A stretch of DNA of 64,000 nt, from NCBI RefSeq assembly GCF_036885195.1, contig NZ_CP133656.1, positions 3,472,001 to 3,536,000 of the forward strand, written 5' to 3'. Below the pieces are notes generated by a model. That model worked only from the letters and a program-made list of their open reading frames with translations. It did not search any database and was not told the DNA's origin. The DNA is from Pectobacterium cacticida (GTDB lineage: Bacteria > Pseudomonadota > Gammaproteobacteria > Enterobacterales > Enterobacteriaceae). This document shows, one piece after another, positions 15,896 through 25,831 of the stretch. Each line of letters opens with the position of its first letter. Positions within the stretch are counted from its first letter, which is position 1. The position numbers and the translations under genes are program-made.

Positions 15896-17623
15896 ATGAT
15901 TTCAGGCATATTAGTATCACCGGGAATTGCTTTTGGTAAGGCACTGTTACTGAAAGAAGATGAAATAATCATCAACCGGAAAAAAATCTCTGCGGATCAG
16001 GTGGAACAGGAAATCGAACGTTTTCTGACTGGTCGTTCCAAAGCATCCGCGCAGTTGGAAGCGATCAAGAAAAAAGCGGGCAAGACACTGGGCGCAGAGA
16101 AAGAAGCCATCTTCGAAGGCCACATCATGTTGCTGGAGGATGAAGAATTCGAGCAGGAAATCATAGCCCTAATTAAAGATGAACATGCTTCCGCCGATGC
16201 CGCAGCGTTTTCCGTTATCGAAAACCAAGCCAAAGCGCTGGAAGAGCTTGATGACGAATATCTGAAAGAACGCGCGGCGGACATGCGTGATATTGGGAAA
16301 CGTTTGCTGCGCAACATTCTTAATATGCCCATCATCGATCTGGGCGATATTCAGGATGAGGTCATTCTGGTGGCCGCCGATATGACGCCGTCAGAAACCG
16401 CGCAGTTGAACCTGGATAAAGTGTTAGGCTTCATTACCGATCTCGGTGGCCGTACCTCTCACACCTCCATTATGGCGCGTTCACTGGAACTGCCAGCGAT
16501 TGTCGGCACAACCAATGCGACCCAGCAAGTCAAAAACGGCGATTACTTGATCCTCGATGCGGTAAACAACCATATCTACCTGAATCCAACCGCTGAGAAG
16601 ATTGATGAATTAAAAGCCGTTCAGCAGCAGTACAACGCAGAAAAGTACGAGCTGGCAAAACTGAAAGACCTGCCAGCCATCACGCTGGATGGTCATCAGG
16701 TTGAGGTTTGCGCCAACATCGGCACCGTACGTGATGTCGCTGGCGCCGAGCGCAATGGTTCGGAAGGCGTTGGCCTCTATCGTACCGAGTTCCTGTTCAT
16801 GGATCGCGATACGCTACCGACCGAAGAAGAACAATTTCAGGCATACAAGGCCGTTGCTGAAGCCGTAGGCGCTCAGGCGGTTATCGTGCGTACCATGGAT
16901 ATTGGCGGCGACAAAGATCTGCCTTACATGAATCTGCCAAAGGAAGAAAACCCGTTCCTCGGTTGGCGCGCTATTCGTATCTGCCTCGATCGTAAAGAAA
17001 TTCTCCATGCTCAGTTGCGTGCCATCCTGCGCGCGTCCAGCTTTGGCAAGCTACGCATCATGTTCCCGATGATTATCTCTGTGGAAGAAGTGCGTGAGTT
17101 AAAAGCCGAACTGGAAATGCTGAAGGCGCAACTGAGAGAAGAAGGCAAGGCCTTTGATGAAAGCATTGAAGTCGGCGTGATGGTTGAAACGCCCGCCGCC
17201 GCCGCCATCGCGCCTCATTTAGCCAAAGAAGTCGACTTCTTTAGTATTGGGACAAATGACTTAACCCAGTATACTCTTGCTGTTGATCGCGGTAATGAGC
17301 TGATTTCTCATCTCTATAACCCGATGTCCCCTGCCGTCCTTACCCTGATTAAGCAGGTTATTGACGCGTCCCATGCCGAAGGCAAATGGACAGGGATGTG
17401 TGGTGAGCTCGCCGGAGACGAACGTGCTACACTACTGTTATTGGGAATGGGTCTGGACGAATTCAGCATGAGTGCGATCTCTATCCCGAGCATCAAGAAA
17501 ATCATCCGTAATGCGAATTACGAAGATGCGAAGGCGCTGGCGGAGCAAGCATTAGCACAACCGACAGCACAAGAGTTAAGCGATCTAGTGAGCTGCTTTA
17601 TTAAAGAAAAAACGCTCTGCTGA
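15896..17623 (+). CDS. ptsI: PTS enzyme I
   Basis: 575-residue phosphoenolpyruvate-protein phosphotransferase. N-terminal HPr-binding region, the phosphohistidine swivel domain with GGRTSHTSIMARSLELPA (active His about 189) and the C-terminal PEP-binding barrel (GLYRTEFLFMDRD, DIGGDKDLPYMNL, SIGTNDLTQYTLAVDR, GMCGELAGDE). Full length and normal in every motif. Near the C-terminus, LVSCFIKEKTLC is the usual end for enterobacteria. Confidence 0.98.
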   Translation: MISGILVSPGIAFGKALLLKEDEIIINRKKISADQVEQEIERFLTGRSKASAQLEAIKKKAGKTLGAEKEAIFEGHIMLLEDEEFEQEIIALIKDEHASADAAAFSVIENQAKALEELDDEYLKERAADMRDIGKRLLRNILNMPIIDLGDIQDEVILVAADMTPSETAQLNLDKVLGFITDLGGRTSHTSIMARSLELPAIVGTTNATQQVKNGDYLILDAVNNHIYLNPTAEKIDELKAVQQQYNAEKYELAKLKDLPAITLDGHQVEVCANIGTVRDVAGAERNGSEGVGLYRTEFLFMDRDTLPTEEEQFQAYKAVAEAVGAQAVIVRTMDIGGDKDLPYMNLPKEENPFLGWRAIRICLDRKEILHAQLRAILRASSFGKLRIMFPMIISVEEVRELKAELEMLKAQLREEGKAFDESIEVGVMVETPAAAAIAPHLAKEVDFFSIGTNDLTQYTLAVDRGNELISHLYNPMSPAVLTLIKQVIDASHAEGKWTGMCGELAGDERATLLLLGMGLDEFSMSAISIPSIKKIIRNANYEDAKALAEQALAQPTAQELSDLVSCFIKEKTLC

Positions 17624-17768
17624 TGCTGCTTTACCTAATCGGTTTCAAGGTGGCAATCAGTACCCCGGCCAGCAAGGTACTGCAACCGGGGAGCGAAAAT
17701 ATGAATGCCACAACGACTTGGAAGATTAGGGTATATGCTGGCCCAATATTAATGCTTAGGAGAGAATC

Positions 17769-18278
17769 ATGGGGTTGTTCGATAAACTGAAATCTCTGGT
17801 TTCTGACGACAAAAAAGACGCTGGCAGCATCGAAATCATTGCGCCGTTGTCCGGTGAAATCGTCAATATTGAAGATGTTCCCGATGTTGTATTTGCAGAA
17901 AAAATCGTCGGTGATGGTATTGCTATCAAACCAACCGGCAACAAAATTGTCGCCCCGGTAGACGGCACCATCGGTAAAATTTTTGAAACTAACCATGCGT
18001 TTTCCATCGAGTCAGACAGCGGTATTGAGCTGTTTGTGCACTTTGGTATTGATACCGTTGAATTAAAGGGCGAGGGCTTCAAACGCATCGCCGAAGAAGG
18101 CCAACGCGTGAAGAAAGGCGATCTCGTTATTGAGTTTGACCTGGCTTTACTGGAAGAAAAAGCGAAGTCTACGCTGACACCAGTGGTTATTTCCAACATG
18201 GATGAAATCAAGGAACTGATCAAACTGAGTGGTACGGTTGTCGTCGGTGAAACACCGGTTATCCGTATTAAGAAGTAA
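17769..18278 (+). CDS. crr: EIIA-Glc, PTS glucose component and catabolite regulator
   Basis: 169-residue EIIA of the glucose PTS. It passes phosphate to EIIBC and, when unphosphorylated, inhibits non-PTS permeases, while the phosphorylated form stimulates adenylate cyclase. The two active-site histidines fall at H76 (ETNHAF) and H91 (ELFVHFGIDTVEL). A 145-base gap from ptsI may contain a separate crr promoter. The CRP sites found before the glucosidase, PTS and sulfatase genes in this window would answer to this protein's signalling. Confidence 0.98.
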   Translation: MGLFDKLKSLVSDDKKDAGSIEIIAPLSGEIVNIEDVPDVVFAEKIVGDGIAIKPTGNKIVAPVDGTIGKIFETNHAFSIESDSGIELFVHFGIDTVELKGEGFKRIAEEGQRVKKGDLVIEFDLALLEEKAKSTLTPVVISNMDEIKELIKLSGTVVVGETPVIRIKK

Positions 18279-18317
18279 ACCACCAGGCTACGGATGGTTT
18301 ATGACGTTTGCACGAAG

Positions 18318-18345
18318 CGGCGCCCGGATGGCGCCGTTTTCGTTT
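18318..18345 (+). terminator. Terminator of the pts operon
   Basis: CGGCGCC-CGGAT-GGCGCCG followed by TTTTCGTTT, 40 bases beyond the crr stop. Confidence 0.85.
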
Positions 18346-18419
18346 CTACTTTTCAGAGCCGACCTAGTCCAATCTCGTCTTCGCATTATCGTTATCATCC
18401 AGCCTTGCGCCGGATGCTA

Positions 18420-19301
18420 TTAGTCAAAGACGCCGGTAGATAAATAACGATCGCCGCGATCGCAGGCAATCGCCACGATGATACTGCCGGGATTTTCTGC
18501 CGCTATCTGCAACGCGCCCGCCACGGCGGCACCGGAACTCACGCCACAGAAAATACCTTCCTGACGCGCTAACTGTCGCAATGTCTGCTCGGCGTCCATC
18601 TGCGTAATATCCAGAATACGGTCGACCAGATCGGCGCGAAAAATTCCCGGCATATAGCCTGATGTCCAACGACGAATACCGGGGATGTGGCTTCCCTCAG
18701 CAGGCTGTAATCCGACCGTACAGATTGCCGGATTCTGCTGTTTCAGGTAGCGGCTAACACCGGAAATGGTACCTGTCGTCCCCATACTGGAAATAAAGTG
18801 TGTCAGTTTACCCGCTGTTTGCTGCCAAATTTCAGGGCCAGTGGTGCAAAAATGTGCCAACGCATTGTCAGGATTATTAAACTGATCGAGCGTTTTCCCT
18901 TCTCCCGCCAGCACCATCTGTTTCGCACGATCGCGTGCCCCTTCCATCCCTAACTGGCGATTAACCAGAACCAGTTCTGCCCCATACGCGTGCATTGCGG
19001 CCTGACGTTCATAGCTCATATTATCTGGCATCAGCAAGCGTAGCCGATAGCCCTTTACTGCCGCCATCATTGCCAGCGCAATGCCCGTATTCCCGCTGGT
19101 CGCCTCGATCAGTCTATCGCCAGGCGCGATATCACCGCGTAGTTCCGCTTGACGGATCATGGAGAAAACCGCCCGATCCTTAACCGAGCCAGCGGGGTTA
19201 TTTCCCTCCAGCTTCAGCCAGATCTCACTGTGCAGCCCTTGTGGCATGCGCTGCAATTTTACCAGTGGGGTATTACCAATATACTGTTCAAGCGTTGTCA
19301 C
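18420..19301 (-). CDS. cysM: CysM, cysteine synthase B
   Basis: PLP enzyme that makes cysteine from O-acetylserine with sulfide or thiosulfate. 293 residues, slightly shorter than CysK and clearly of the B type. The PLP lysine lies in NPAGSVKDRAVFSMI, the substrate loop is EATSGNTGIALA, the phosphate loop SSMGTTGTISGVSRYL, and the C-terminus GVSSGAAVAGALQIA. It is convergent with crr, and yfeX follows divergently placed upstream on the same strand, 41 bases away. In E. coli cysM ends the cysPUWAM operon; no sulfate ABC transporter genes accompany it here. Confidence 0.96.
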   Translation of the reverse strand: MTTLEQYIGNTPLVKLQRMPQGLHSEIWLKLEGNNPAGSVKDRAVFSMIRQAELRGDIAPGDRLIEATSGNTGIALAMMAAVKGYRLRLLMPDNMSYERQAAMHAYGAELVLVNRQLGMEGARDRAKQMVLAGEGKTLDQFNNPDNALAHFCTTGPEIWQQTAGKLTHFISSMGTTGTISGVSRYLKQQNPAICTVGLQPAEGSHIPGIRRWTSGYMPGIFRADLVDRILDITQMDAEQTLRQLARQEGIFCGVSSGAAVAGALQIAAENPGSIIVAIACDRGDRYLSTGVFD

Positions 19302-19342
19302 AAATTACGTCCTAAAAATCTACCGATAGGGCACCTACGATC

Positions 19343-20242
19343 TTATAACGACAATAACTGGTCCAGAGAAGGGGCAAAAAAGTAACTTCCACTGACCGCG
19401 CGCGTAAAGCGCAACATATCATCACGTTTACCGTCACGATCGCCAAACATACTCAATAACTGCTGTTCAATATTGTGTAGCCGCGCGCAGTAAGCGACAA
19501 AATAAAGCCCGTTCTTTCCGCTGGCTAAACCATAAGGCAGGCTCTGACGCAAAATTTTCAGACCTTTACCCTCTTCTTTCAAGTCCACGCGGCTAAGATG
19601 CGACGTATCGGGACGCCGATCGGATGGCAGTTCCTCATTCTCCTGCTTCGTGCGCCCAATCATCTGTTCTTGTTGTTCCACACTCAGGCGCTGCAACTGC
19701 TTCAGGTTGTGTTCCCAACGTTGGGTAAACACATAACTGCCGCCTGCATCCGGTTGACCTTCAGGAATAATCGCTACGGCATGACGGTCATCGCCCTGCG
19801 GATTTTCCGTGCCATCGACAAAACCGCTGAGATCGCGTTCTTCCACCCAGCGGAAACCATGTGTTTCTTCTTCGATACGAATTGCGCTACCAAATGCGGC
19901 CAACGCCGCCTGCGCCAGCGTGAAATTCACATCATGGCGGAGCGATTGAATGTGGATCAACAGATCGCGCTGCGTCGCAGGCGCAAGTCCATTGCCCAGC
20001 GCGGTAAAGGGTTTCAACTCCCTGGCACCGTTGTGGCTATCCAGATCGCGCCAAACATCGCTGCCAAATGCCAACACCGCGCCTAATCCAGCATCGGGAT
20101 ACTGCTGCTGGAGTTCATGTAACGACTGACAGAATTTTTTGCATCCCTGCCGGATTGCGTCAAACTCCCCCTGAATCATTGCTTCCATAAAAATGGCAAA
20201 ACGGCGATGTTCCATTAAAATACCGCTTTGAATTGGTGTCAT
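19343..20242 (-). CDS. yfeX: YfeX-type DyP peroxidase
   Basis: Haem-dependent dye-decolourising peroxidase, cytoplasmic (no signal peptide), 299 residues. The catalytic Asp lies in the family motif GFVDGTENP. The proximal haem His is probably the one in PDTSHLSRVD, and the late arginine is in ILRQSLPYG. The physiological role is debated (porphyrinogen oxidation or haem handling). It sits between cysM and yfeY, as related genes do in E. coli. Confidence 0.95.
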   Translation of the reverse strand: MTPIQSGILMEHRRFAIFMEAMIQGEFDAIRQGCKKFCQSLHELQQQYPDAGLGAVLAFGSDVWRDLDSHNGARELKPFTALGNGLAPATQRDLLIHIQSLRHDVNFTLAQAALAAFGSAIRIEEETHGFRWVEERDLSGFVDGTENPQGDDRHAVAIIPEGQPDAGGSYVFTQRWEHNLKQLQRLSVEQQEQMIGRTKQENEELPSDRRPDTSHLSRVDLKEEGKGLKILRQSLPYGLASGKNGLYFVAYCARLHNIEQQLLSMFGDRDGKRDDMLRFTRAVSGSYFFAPSLDQLLSL

Positions 20243-20397
20243 TTCTGCTTCCTCAAGTAACAGTGCGTTCTGTTGTTGTTATGGTCTACGACGAGAATGA
20301 TGGCAAACGAATGTTGCAGTAGCGTCGGTATTATACAGCAAGCCACTTGACGCTAACGTTGCGTAAACACAACGTCATCTTGTACGTTATCACTAAA

Positions 20398-20997
20398 CTA
20401 GCTTCGTGCCTGTGCATGCCACACAATCTTACTCACCGTCCAGGTTTTCAGAATATCGTCGGGTGGCATCAATCCCTCCGGGCCACCCCACTCACCGGAA
20501 TAGATATAGCTAATATGTCGACTCTGCGGCGCGCTACACTCAACGCTCCGCGCATCATCGCCTTGCCCTAGCTGGCAGGATTCAAACGCTTTATTGTAGG
20601 TTTGGCTAAATGCATCACCGATCTTCACGCCGCCTGCGCTACTCACCGTTGAATCCATCACCTCCACTTTACGCACGCTACCCTTTGGCGGGCCGCTGAT
20701 GACCATCTTTACGGCATCACCATCCAGCGCCTGGTAAAACGCAACCAGTTGACCGTTGCTCATCCCCATCCCGCTACGCAGTATATAATTTCCCTCTAAT
20801 GCGCGTTGCAACGCTCCTTCGGACAAGGGAGTTCCAGCATTGATCCCCCCTACTACCGCATCGGTAACTTCCAGCGCGCTGCCAAACCAGTTAAATGGCG
20901 ACAGGCTAGACCACGAGAAATGGGAAAATGTGCCGCACCCGCTTAGCAACAGCGGTAAACTCAACACCAACGGTAACCCTAGTGAGCGAAATTTCAT
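20398..20997 (-). CDS. yfeY: YfeY-like lipoprotein (RpoE-regulon type)
   Basis: 199-residue predicted outer-membrane lipoprotein. The signal peptide ends in the lipobox LLLSGC (Cys at about 21). It then resembles E. coli YfeY in PFNWFGSA, GNYILRSGM, GVKIGDAFSQTY, SVECSAP, SGEWGGPEGLMPPDD and WTVSKIVWH. E. coli yfeY belongs to the sigma-E envelope-stress regulon; I did not find a convincing sigma-E promoter here. Function unknown. About 155 bases separate it from yfeX. Confidence 0.88.
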   Translation of the reverse strand: MKFRSLGLPLVLSLPLLLSGCGTFSHFSWSSLSPFNWFGSALEVTDAVVGGINAGTPLSEGALQRALEGNYILRSGMGMSNGQLVAFYQALDGDAVKMVISGPPKGSVRKVEVMDSTVSSAGGVKIGDAFSQTYNKAFESCQLGQGDDARSVECSAPQSRHISYIYSGEWGGPEGLMPPDDILKTWTVSKIVWHAQARS

Positions 20998-21245
20998 GGT
21001 ATGTACTCCTCAAAATTGGACGGCCCCGTCATTAACCTCCAAGTAAAGTAGAGAAATTGGCGTCCGTGAGCAACGAGAAGCGCCGTAAAAAACGAAATAA
21101 CGTTGATGTCACGCCGTTAACGCGCCTATGGAACACGGCGTACCCCGCAGGCATGCCTTACACGTTATCTCAGTCATTGAACGATCAACGCGAGACAATC
21201 TTGCTGAAGATGATAAGAAGCTGTTGCAAAGAAACCCGTGGAATC

Positions 21246-21275
21246 GCAGCCCCCTCTAAGAAAAGGGGGGACTGC
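21246..21275 (-). terminator. GC-rich hairpin downstream of fusD
   Basis: GCAGTCCCCCC and GGGGGCTGC arms pair imperfectly around CTTTTCTTAGA just past the fusD stop. There is no T-run, so it is only a weak terminator candidate. The rest of the 21000-21283 gap holds no supported gene. Confidence 0.45.
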
Positions 21276-21283
21276 GGACCGCG

Positions 21284-22957
21284 TTAATGTTGCGGTGAGG
21301 CAAAATCCGTCAAGTCATAGCGGTGCGGGAATAAATCATCGAGTTCCGTCTGATGCGTAATGGCTATCACGGTGCACGCTGGCAGCGCCAGTTTAATTAG
21401 CGCCAGAAGTTGTCTGGCGGCATCGTGATCCAGATTACTGGTTGCCTCATCAAGATAGAGCGTATCTGGCTTGGCAATTAGCGCACGGGCAAAGGCAACA
21501 CGTTGCCGCTCGCCGCCGGAGAACACGCGATCCCAGTTTAGTTGCTCGTCCAGACGATCGCGCCACTCGCTCAGCCCAACGCTATCCAGCGTCTGACGCA
21601 GTATCTCGCTGTCGGCCAATGGCGGATGGGGATAGCAGAGAATTTCCGCCAACGTTCCCTGTCCTAAATAGCTTTGCTGCGGCAACAGCAGGCTGCGACC
21701 TTCAGGCGACTGCCAGCGACCATCGTAATACGGCCACAGGCCATTTAACGTGCGCAGCAGCGTTGATTTGCCCAATCCGCTGCGACCAGACAGCTTACTC
21801 CAACTTCCTGCCTCGCAGCGCAGATCGACATTTTGCAATAACGGAGCGCCTTGCGGGGTGGAAAAAGAAAGTTGATCCACCTGCAAGCGTTTCCCTGCTG
21901 AATGCACTTCCTGCTCAGACTGATGACGCTTAATCTCCTGCTTGAACTGGCTAAGACGCTCCATACTCGCAGAAAGCGCCATGAATTCACGATACATGCG
22001 AATAAACCAGCTCAACGCGCCATGCACCTGGGAAAACGCGCCACGGATCTGCATCAACCCACCAAGCGTCACCGTCTTGCTGAGAAAAGCTGGCAAGGCG
22101 GCAAAGATAGGGACGATCAGGCTAACACGCATGTAACCTGTGGTAAAAAACCCCAGATTACGTTCCGCATTCATTGAACGCCACCAGTTAACGACAATTG
22201 CAGAAAATTGTCGCTGAAGATGGCTTTTTTCCTGCTGTTCACCACCATAGAGCGCAATTTGCTCGGCATTATCATGCTTACGCAATAACGAAGCACGAAA
22301 ATTCGCTTCGGCACGCTGTTTCTCATAGTTAATGGCGTGCAACCTTTTACCAATAAGATGCGTGATCGCGGTGCCAAACACGGTATAGAGAATAACGACC
22401 CAGACCAGATACCCCTTGATTACCCACTCTTCGCCGAACAGGGTAAAGCGCTGTATGCCTGATAACTCCCAGAGAATAATGACAAAGGAAGACAGTTGTG
22501 CCGTAACGACGAAAAACGACACCACCAGACTCACCGTTTTATCGACAAATAAGTTGATATCTTCGGCGATACGCTGATCGGGGTTATCGATGTTTCCCGT
22601 TACCGACATCCGATAGAATGCGCGTTTTGCTAACCAGCTTGTCACCAACTCTTCCGTCATGGCACTGCGCCAACGGATGATTAACCAGCGGGTAAACCAG
22701 TCCTGATGCACAAATACCGCGATATAAATCAGAATATAGATGCCATATTCTTTCATGAGCGAGAGCAGCAAGCTGCTATCGAATGACCCTAACGCATCAT
22801 AAAACGTTTTACTCCACGCATTGAGCAACACGTTAAGATAGACGATAGCCCACCCCATACTGGCGGCGATAATAAGGAGTAAAAGCGCTAACAGGCCTTG
22901 CCTTCCTCGCCAAAAAGGGCGACAGAGATCGATAAATTGCGCCACAAACGTTTTCAC
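21284..22957 (-). CDS. fusD: FusD, ABC transporter (SbmA/YddA type) of the ferredoxin-uptake operon
   Basis: 557-residue half-transporter with the membrane domain (six hydrophobic segments, about 1-340, SbmA/BacA-like) fused to an ATPase. The ATPase has Walker A (SGRSGLGKSTLL), signature FSGGERQR and Walker B (DTLYLDEATSNLD). E. coli YddA, beside yddB and pqqL, is the counterpart. It starts with GTG at 22957, overlapping the fusC stop by 4 bases (GTGA), so translation is coupled. Its proposed place is the inner membrane, moving ferredoxin breakdown products or iron, but its direction and substrate are unproven. Confidence 0.93.
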   Translation of the reverse strand: MKTFVAQFIDLCRPFWRGRQGLLALLLLIIAASMGWAIVYLNVLLNAWSKTFYDALGSFDSSLLLSLMKEYGIYILIYIAVFVHQDWFTRWLIIRWRSAMTEELVTSWLAKRAFYRMSVTGNIDNPDQRIAEDINLFVDKTVSLVVSFFVVTAQLSSFVIILWELSGIQRFTLFGEEWVIKGYLVWVVILYTVFGTAITHLIGKRLHAINYEKQRAEANFRASLLRKHDNAEQIALYGGEQQEKSHLQRQFSAIVVNWWRSMNAERNLGFFTTGYMRVSLIVPIFAALPAFLSKTVTLGGLMQIRGAFSQVHGALSWFIRMYREFMALSASMERLSQFKQEIKRHQSEQEVHSAGKRLQVDQLSFSTPQGAPLLQNVDLRCEAGSWSKLSGRSGLGKSTLLRTLNGLWPYYDGRWQSPEGRSLLLPQQSYLGQGTLAEILCYPHPPLADSEILRQTLDSVGLSEWRDRLDEQLNWDRVFSGGERQRVAFARALIAKPDTLYLDEATSNLDHDAARQLLALIKLALPACTVIAITHQTELDDLFPHRYDLTDFASPQH

Positions 22958-25728
22958 TCTTTGGCCTCTTGCGGCAAGGTGATGTAAAGCACGCGGTTAT
23001 CCTGGTTATACAATCTGGCCGACATCGCCCGTACGCCTTCCAACGTAATGCTGTCTGCCAGTGTGGATGTCTGACTCAGGTAGCGCGGGTCGTCATAATG
23101 GCGATAACTCAGCATCAGGCGGCGCTGTATTGTGTCCAGATCGCGCTGGCGCACTTTTTCCGCTCTGACAAACTGTGCTTTTTGCTCATCCACATCCTGC
23201 TGGGTTATTGTCGTCGGCAAATTAGTAAAGACATGCTCGGCCAGTTTCCATAACTCTTGCGCGCGTTCAGGGGCGCTAGTGAAACTGACTTCCGTTTCAA
23301 TACGCTGCTTTTTATCCTCCAAAATGCTATCGACACGCATGCGATAAATCCCTAGCGCATCATCGCGCAGACGCATCTTGAGATATTTGTTCGCAATATT
23401 GCGGGCAATACTGACCTGCACAGCCGCTTGTGGCGTCCACCCGTACGGCGTGAAACTCCAGGCACGGATATCGGCACGAGGTTCGATACTGATAGCCGAT
23501 GTCTTTTCACGTCGACCGGGCAACGCCAGATAGGATTTTACCTCGCTGGCGGTCTGACGCGGAATGGTCGCAAGGTAGCGTTCAACCTGAGGCAAAAACT
23601 GTGCCGGTGGTTTATCGGCCACCAAATAGTAAGTAACCGGCGCCAAAACGGTTTTATGCCACTGTGACAGTAAGGCTGGTGCCGTGATACGCTTCAACGT
23701 TGTGATATCAGGTTGCTGCCAGGCGGGTTCGCCAAAACGCAGCGCCGCTATCTCGCTAACGCGTTTTCCTGAAACCGATTGATCATCGTTGGCTTTACGA
23801 CGCGCAAGCCCCATCATGCTCTCTTTCATCACCGCAGGATCGATACCTGGCGCGACATTCAGCTCGCGGTACAATCCCAACAAATTTGCCGCCTGCTCCA
23901 GCGGCGCACTTCCGCTTACTGTCAGTTGATCGGCGTCCTGATCGATATTCAGCGACAGCGCTTTCTCTTGTTTCCAATTACTAAGCGCCTCACCGCTCCA
24001 GGTTGCAGGCCCACTTTGATTGACCAATTGACTGGCCAGTTGTGCCTGCCAGGGATTCAGGGATGTTGCCAAATATCCGGCCTGACTGACGGCGGTCAGA
24101 TAGACTCGTTTACCCGCCTCTGGCGCACGCAGCCACACCACGCGGTCGCCATTGCTTAACTGCCATTGCTCAACCTTCTGTGCGGCAAAGACTTTCGTTG
24201 CCGTCCGTTTTCCACGTTGTGTTACCGAAGGAAGCTCTGGGATGACCTTCGCCTTTTCTACCAGCAACGGGGCCAGCGGCGCTGCCGCCCAGTGTGCCTG
24301 TATCTTACGAATCGCCTCCGGCGTAGGCAGAGTAAACGGCGTCGCGCCCGGCGCACTAAACTGCGCTAATGTATCTGACGACGCTAGCCAACGTTGTAGA
24401 TGGCGATTCACGTCTTCCGGTTTGATGGTATCCAGTGCCTCCAGCGCATCTTTCCCCCGCTGCTGGCTACCGATATAAGGGCGATCCTTTTGCCAAATCG
24501 GCGTCAGTTGCTGAACCCAATCCGCAAACTCTCGTTTTTCTGGGGTATCCCGCATCCGCTGTGCAACGTCGCGGATATCAGCCATCACCGCCGCGATGTC
24601 CTGCTCGCTTAACGGATAACGTTTTAACCGCTCGATTTCTTTCAGTACGGCAGAAATAGCGACGTCATGTCCTCCCGGCATGACATTGGCAAAAAAGCCC
24701 AGCGCGGCGGTCGTTTTACCGATATCCGATTTACGTACCACGAGACTACTGGCGTCTTGCGGTAGCTCCGCCTGTTGCCGGCGTACCTGGCGCGTGACCG
24801 TAGACAAGGTAATTTGCGTGAGTAAACGGTCACGGAAACCGGTTTGACCGGGAACATTCTTGTCGTTGAAACGGTAAACAAACGACACTTGGCTACTGCC
24901 GCTTTGACTATCCTGCAAGCGGACAACCTTAAGCTGCGGTTTCAGCACGGGTTCATAGTAGTCACGATGAGGAACCGCAATTGCGGGCAGAGGCGCAAAA
25001 TAACGTTGAATTTCACGCTCCGCTTGCGCTGGCGTAATATCGCCAACAATCATCAAGCGCATGTTTGACGGGTGATACCAACGTTGGTAGAAATCCTGCA
25101 ACATGTTGGCAGGCGTGTGATTAATTGACGCCTCCGTACCCATCACCGGACGCGAAGGATAGCGAGAGTCATGGCGGAGCGCCTGTATGCGCTGTTGATT
25201 CATGCGTTCCGCTACGCCCAGTTTGCCGCGCCATTCTTCCAGAATGATTTTGCGTTCATCATCGAGATCGCTTTGCAGTAACCGGGCATGTCCCACCATC
25301 TGGCTCAACGCCTGCAACGCCGCCCCCAGATCGCGATTCCCTCGCGGTGGGCTCATCATATACATGGTGCGTTCGTAGTTAGTCACCGCGTTGTAGTGTT
25401 GTGCACGAATCCACCCTTGTTTGTGTAATGCCGTACTCACGCCCTCAGGAAACGCATCGCTGGCGCGAAAAACCATATGCTCGACCATATGCGCCACGCC
25501 GGATTCGTTGTCTTTCTCATCAATCGATCCGGCCTCAACGATTAAACGAATGTCTATGCGCTCTTTTTGCCCTTCCAACGGCACGAGCGTGTAACGAAAG
25601 CCATTCGCCAGCGTTCCTTCTTCCATCACCGGTAACGGGCTTTTTACTTCTTCCGCCTGGCTCATCACGCTTGTGGCTAACAGACCGAACGCCGTGAGCG
25701 ACAACCAACAACATTTCTTCCAGTTCAT
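22954..25728 (-). CDS. fusC: FusC, periplasmic M16 protease that cleaves ferredoxin
   Basis: 924-residue two-lobed M16 zinc protease related to E. coli PqqL. A signal peptide (MNWKKCCWLSLTAFGLLATS...) sends it to the periplasm. The inverted zinc motif HxxEH is intact (HMVEH, 80-84). In Pectobacterium FusC is known to cut plant [2Fe-2S] ferredoxin once it has been imported by FusA, releasing iron. The second, catalytically inactive lobe begins around residue 510. It lies 103 bases downstream of fusA and overlaps fusD. Confidence 0.95.
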   Translation of the reverse strand: MNWKKCCWLSLTAFGLLATSVMSQAEEVKSPLPVMEEGTLANGFRYTLVPLEGQKERIDIRLIVEAGSIDEKDNESGVAHMVEHMVFRASDAFPEGVSTALHKQGWIRAQHYNAVTNYERTMYMMSPPRGNRDLGAALQALSQMVGHARLLQSDLDDERKIILEEWRGKLGVAERMNQQRIQALRHDSRYPSRPVMGTEASINHTPANMLQDFYQRWYHPSNMRLMIVGDITPAQAEREIQRYFAPLPAIAVPHRDYYEPVLKPQLKVVRLQDSQSGSSQVSFVYRFNDKNVPGQTGFRDRLLTQITLSTVTRQVRRQQAELPQDASSLVVRKSDIGKTTAALGFFANVMPGGHDVAISAVLKEIERLKRYPLSEQDIAAVMADIRDVAQRMRDTPEKREFADWVQQLTPIWQKDRPYIGSQQRGKDALEALDTIKPEDVNRHLQRWLASSDTLAQFSAPGATPFTLPTPEAIRKIQAHWAAAPLAPLLVEKAKVIPELPSVTQRGKRTATKVFAAQKVEQWQLSNGDRVVWLRAPEAGKRVYLTAVSQAGYLATSLNPWQAQLASQLVNQSGPATWSGEALSNWKQEKALSLNIDQDADQLTVSGSAPLEQAANLLGLYRELNVAPGIDPAVMKESMMGLARRKANDDQSVSGKRVSEIAALRFGEPAWQQPDITTLKRITAPALLSQWHKTVLAPVTYYLVADKPPAQFLPQVERYLATIPRQTASEVKSYLALPGRREKTSAISIEPRADIRAWSFTPYGWTPQAAVQVSIARNIANKYLKMRLRDDALGIYRMRVDSILEDKKQRIETEVSFTSAPERAQELWKLAEHVFTNLPTTITQQDVDEQKAQFVRAEKVRQRDLDTIQRRLMLSYRHYDDPRYLSQTSTLADSITLEGVRAMSARLYNQDNRVLYITLPQEAKE

Positions 25729-25831
25729 AACAACCTTTCTTTTTTATTTTTGCCCAAAAGGCAACGCGTTGCGTAAAAAATGCAAAATGCCCCACCCTGC
25801 GCAGACCATAACGCAGAGTGGGGCATTGGAT

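Noticed and set aside
20998..21060. Sigma-E promoter before yfeY
   Set aside because: GGAGGTT and GTCCAA blocks occur but with about 12 bases between them instead of 15-16.
21057..21287. 76-codon plus-strand frame between yfeY and fusD
   Set aside because: Very basic start without ribosome-binding site, no recognisable motif, overlaps the fusD end; treated as noise.
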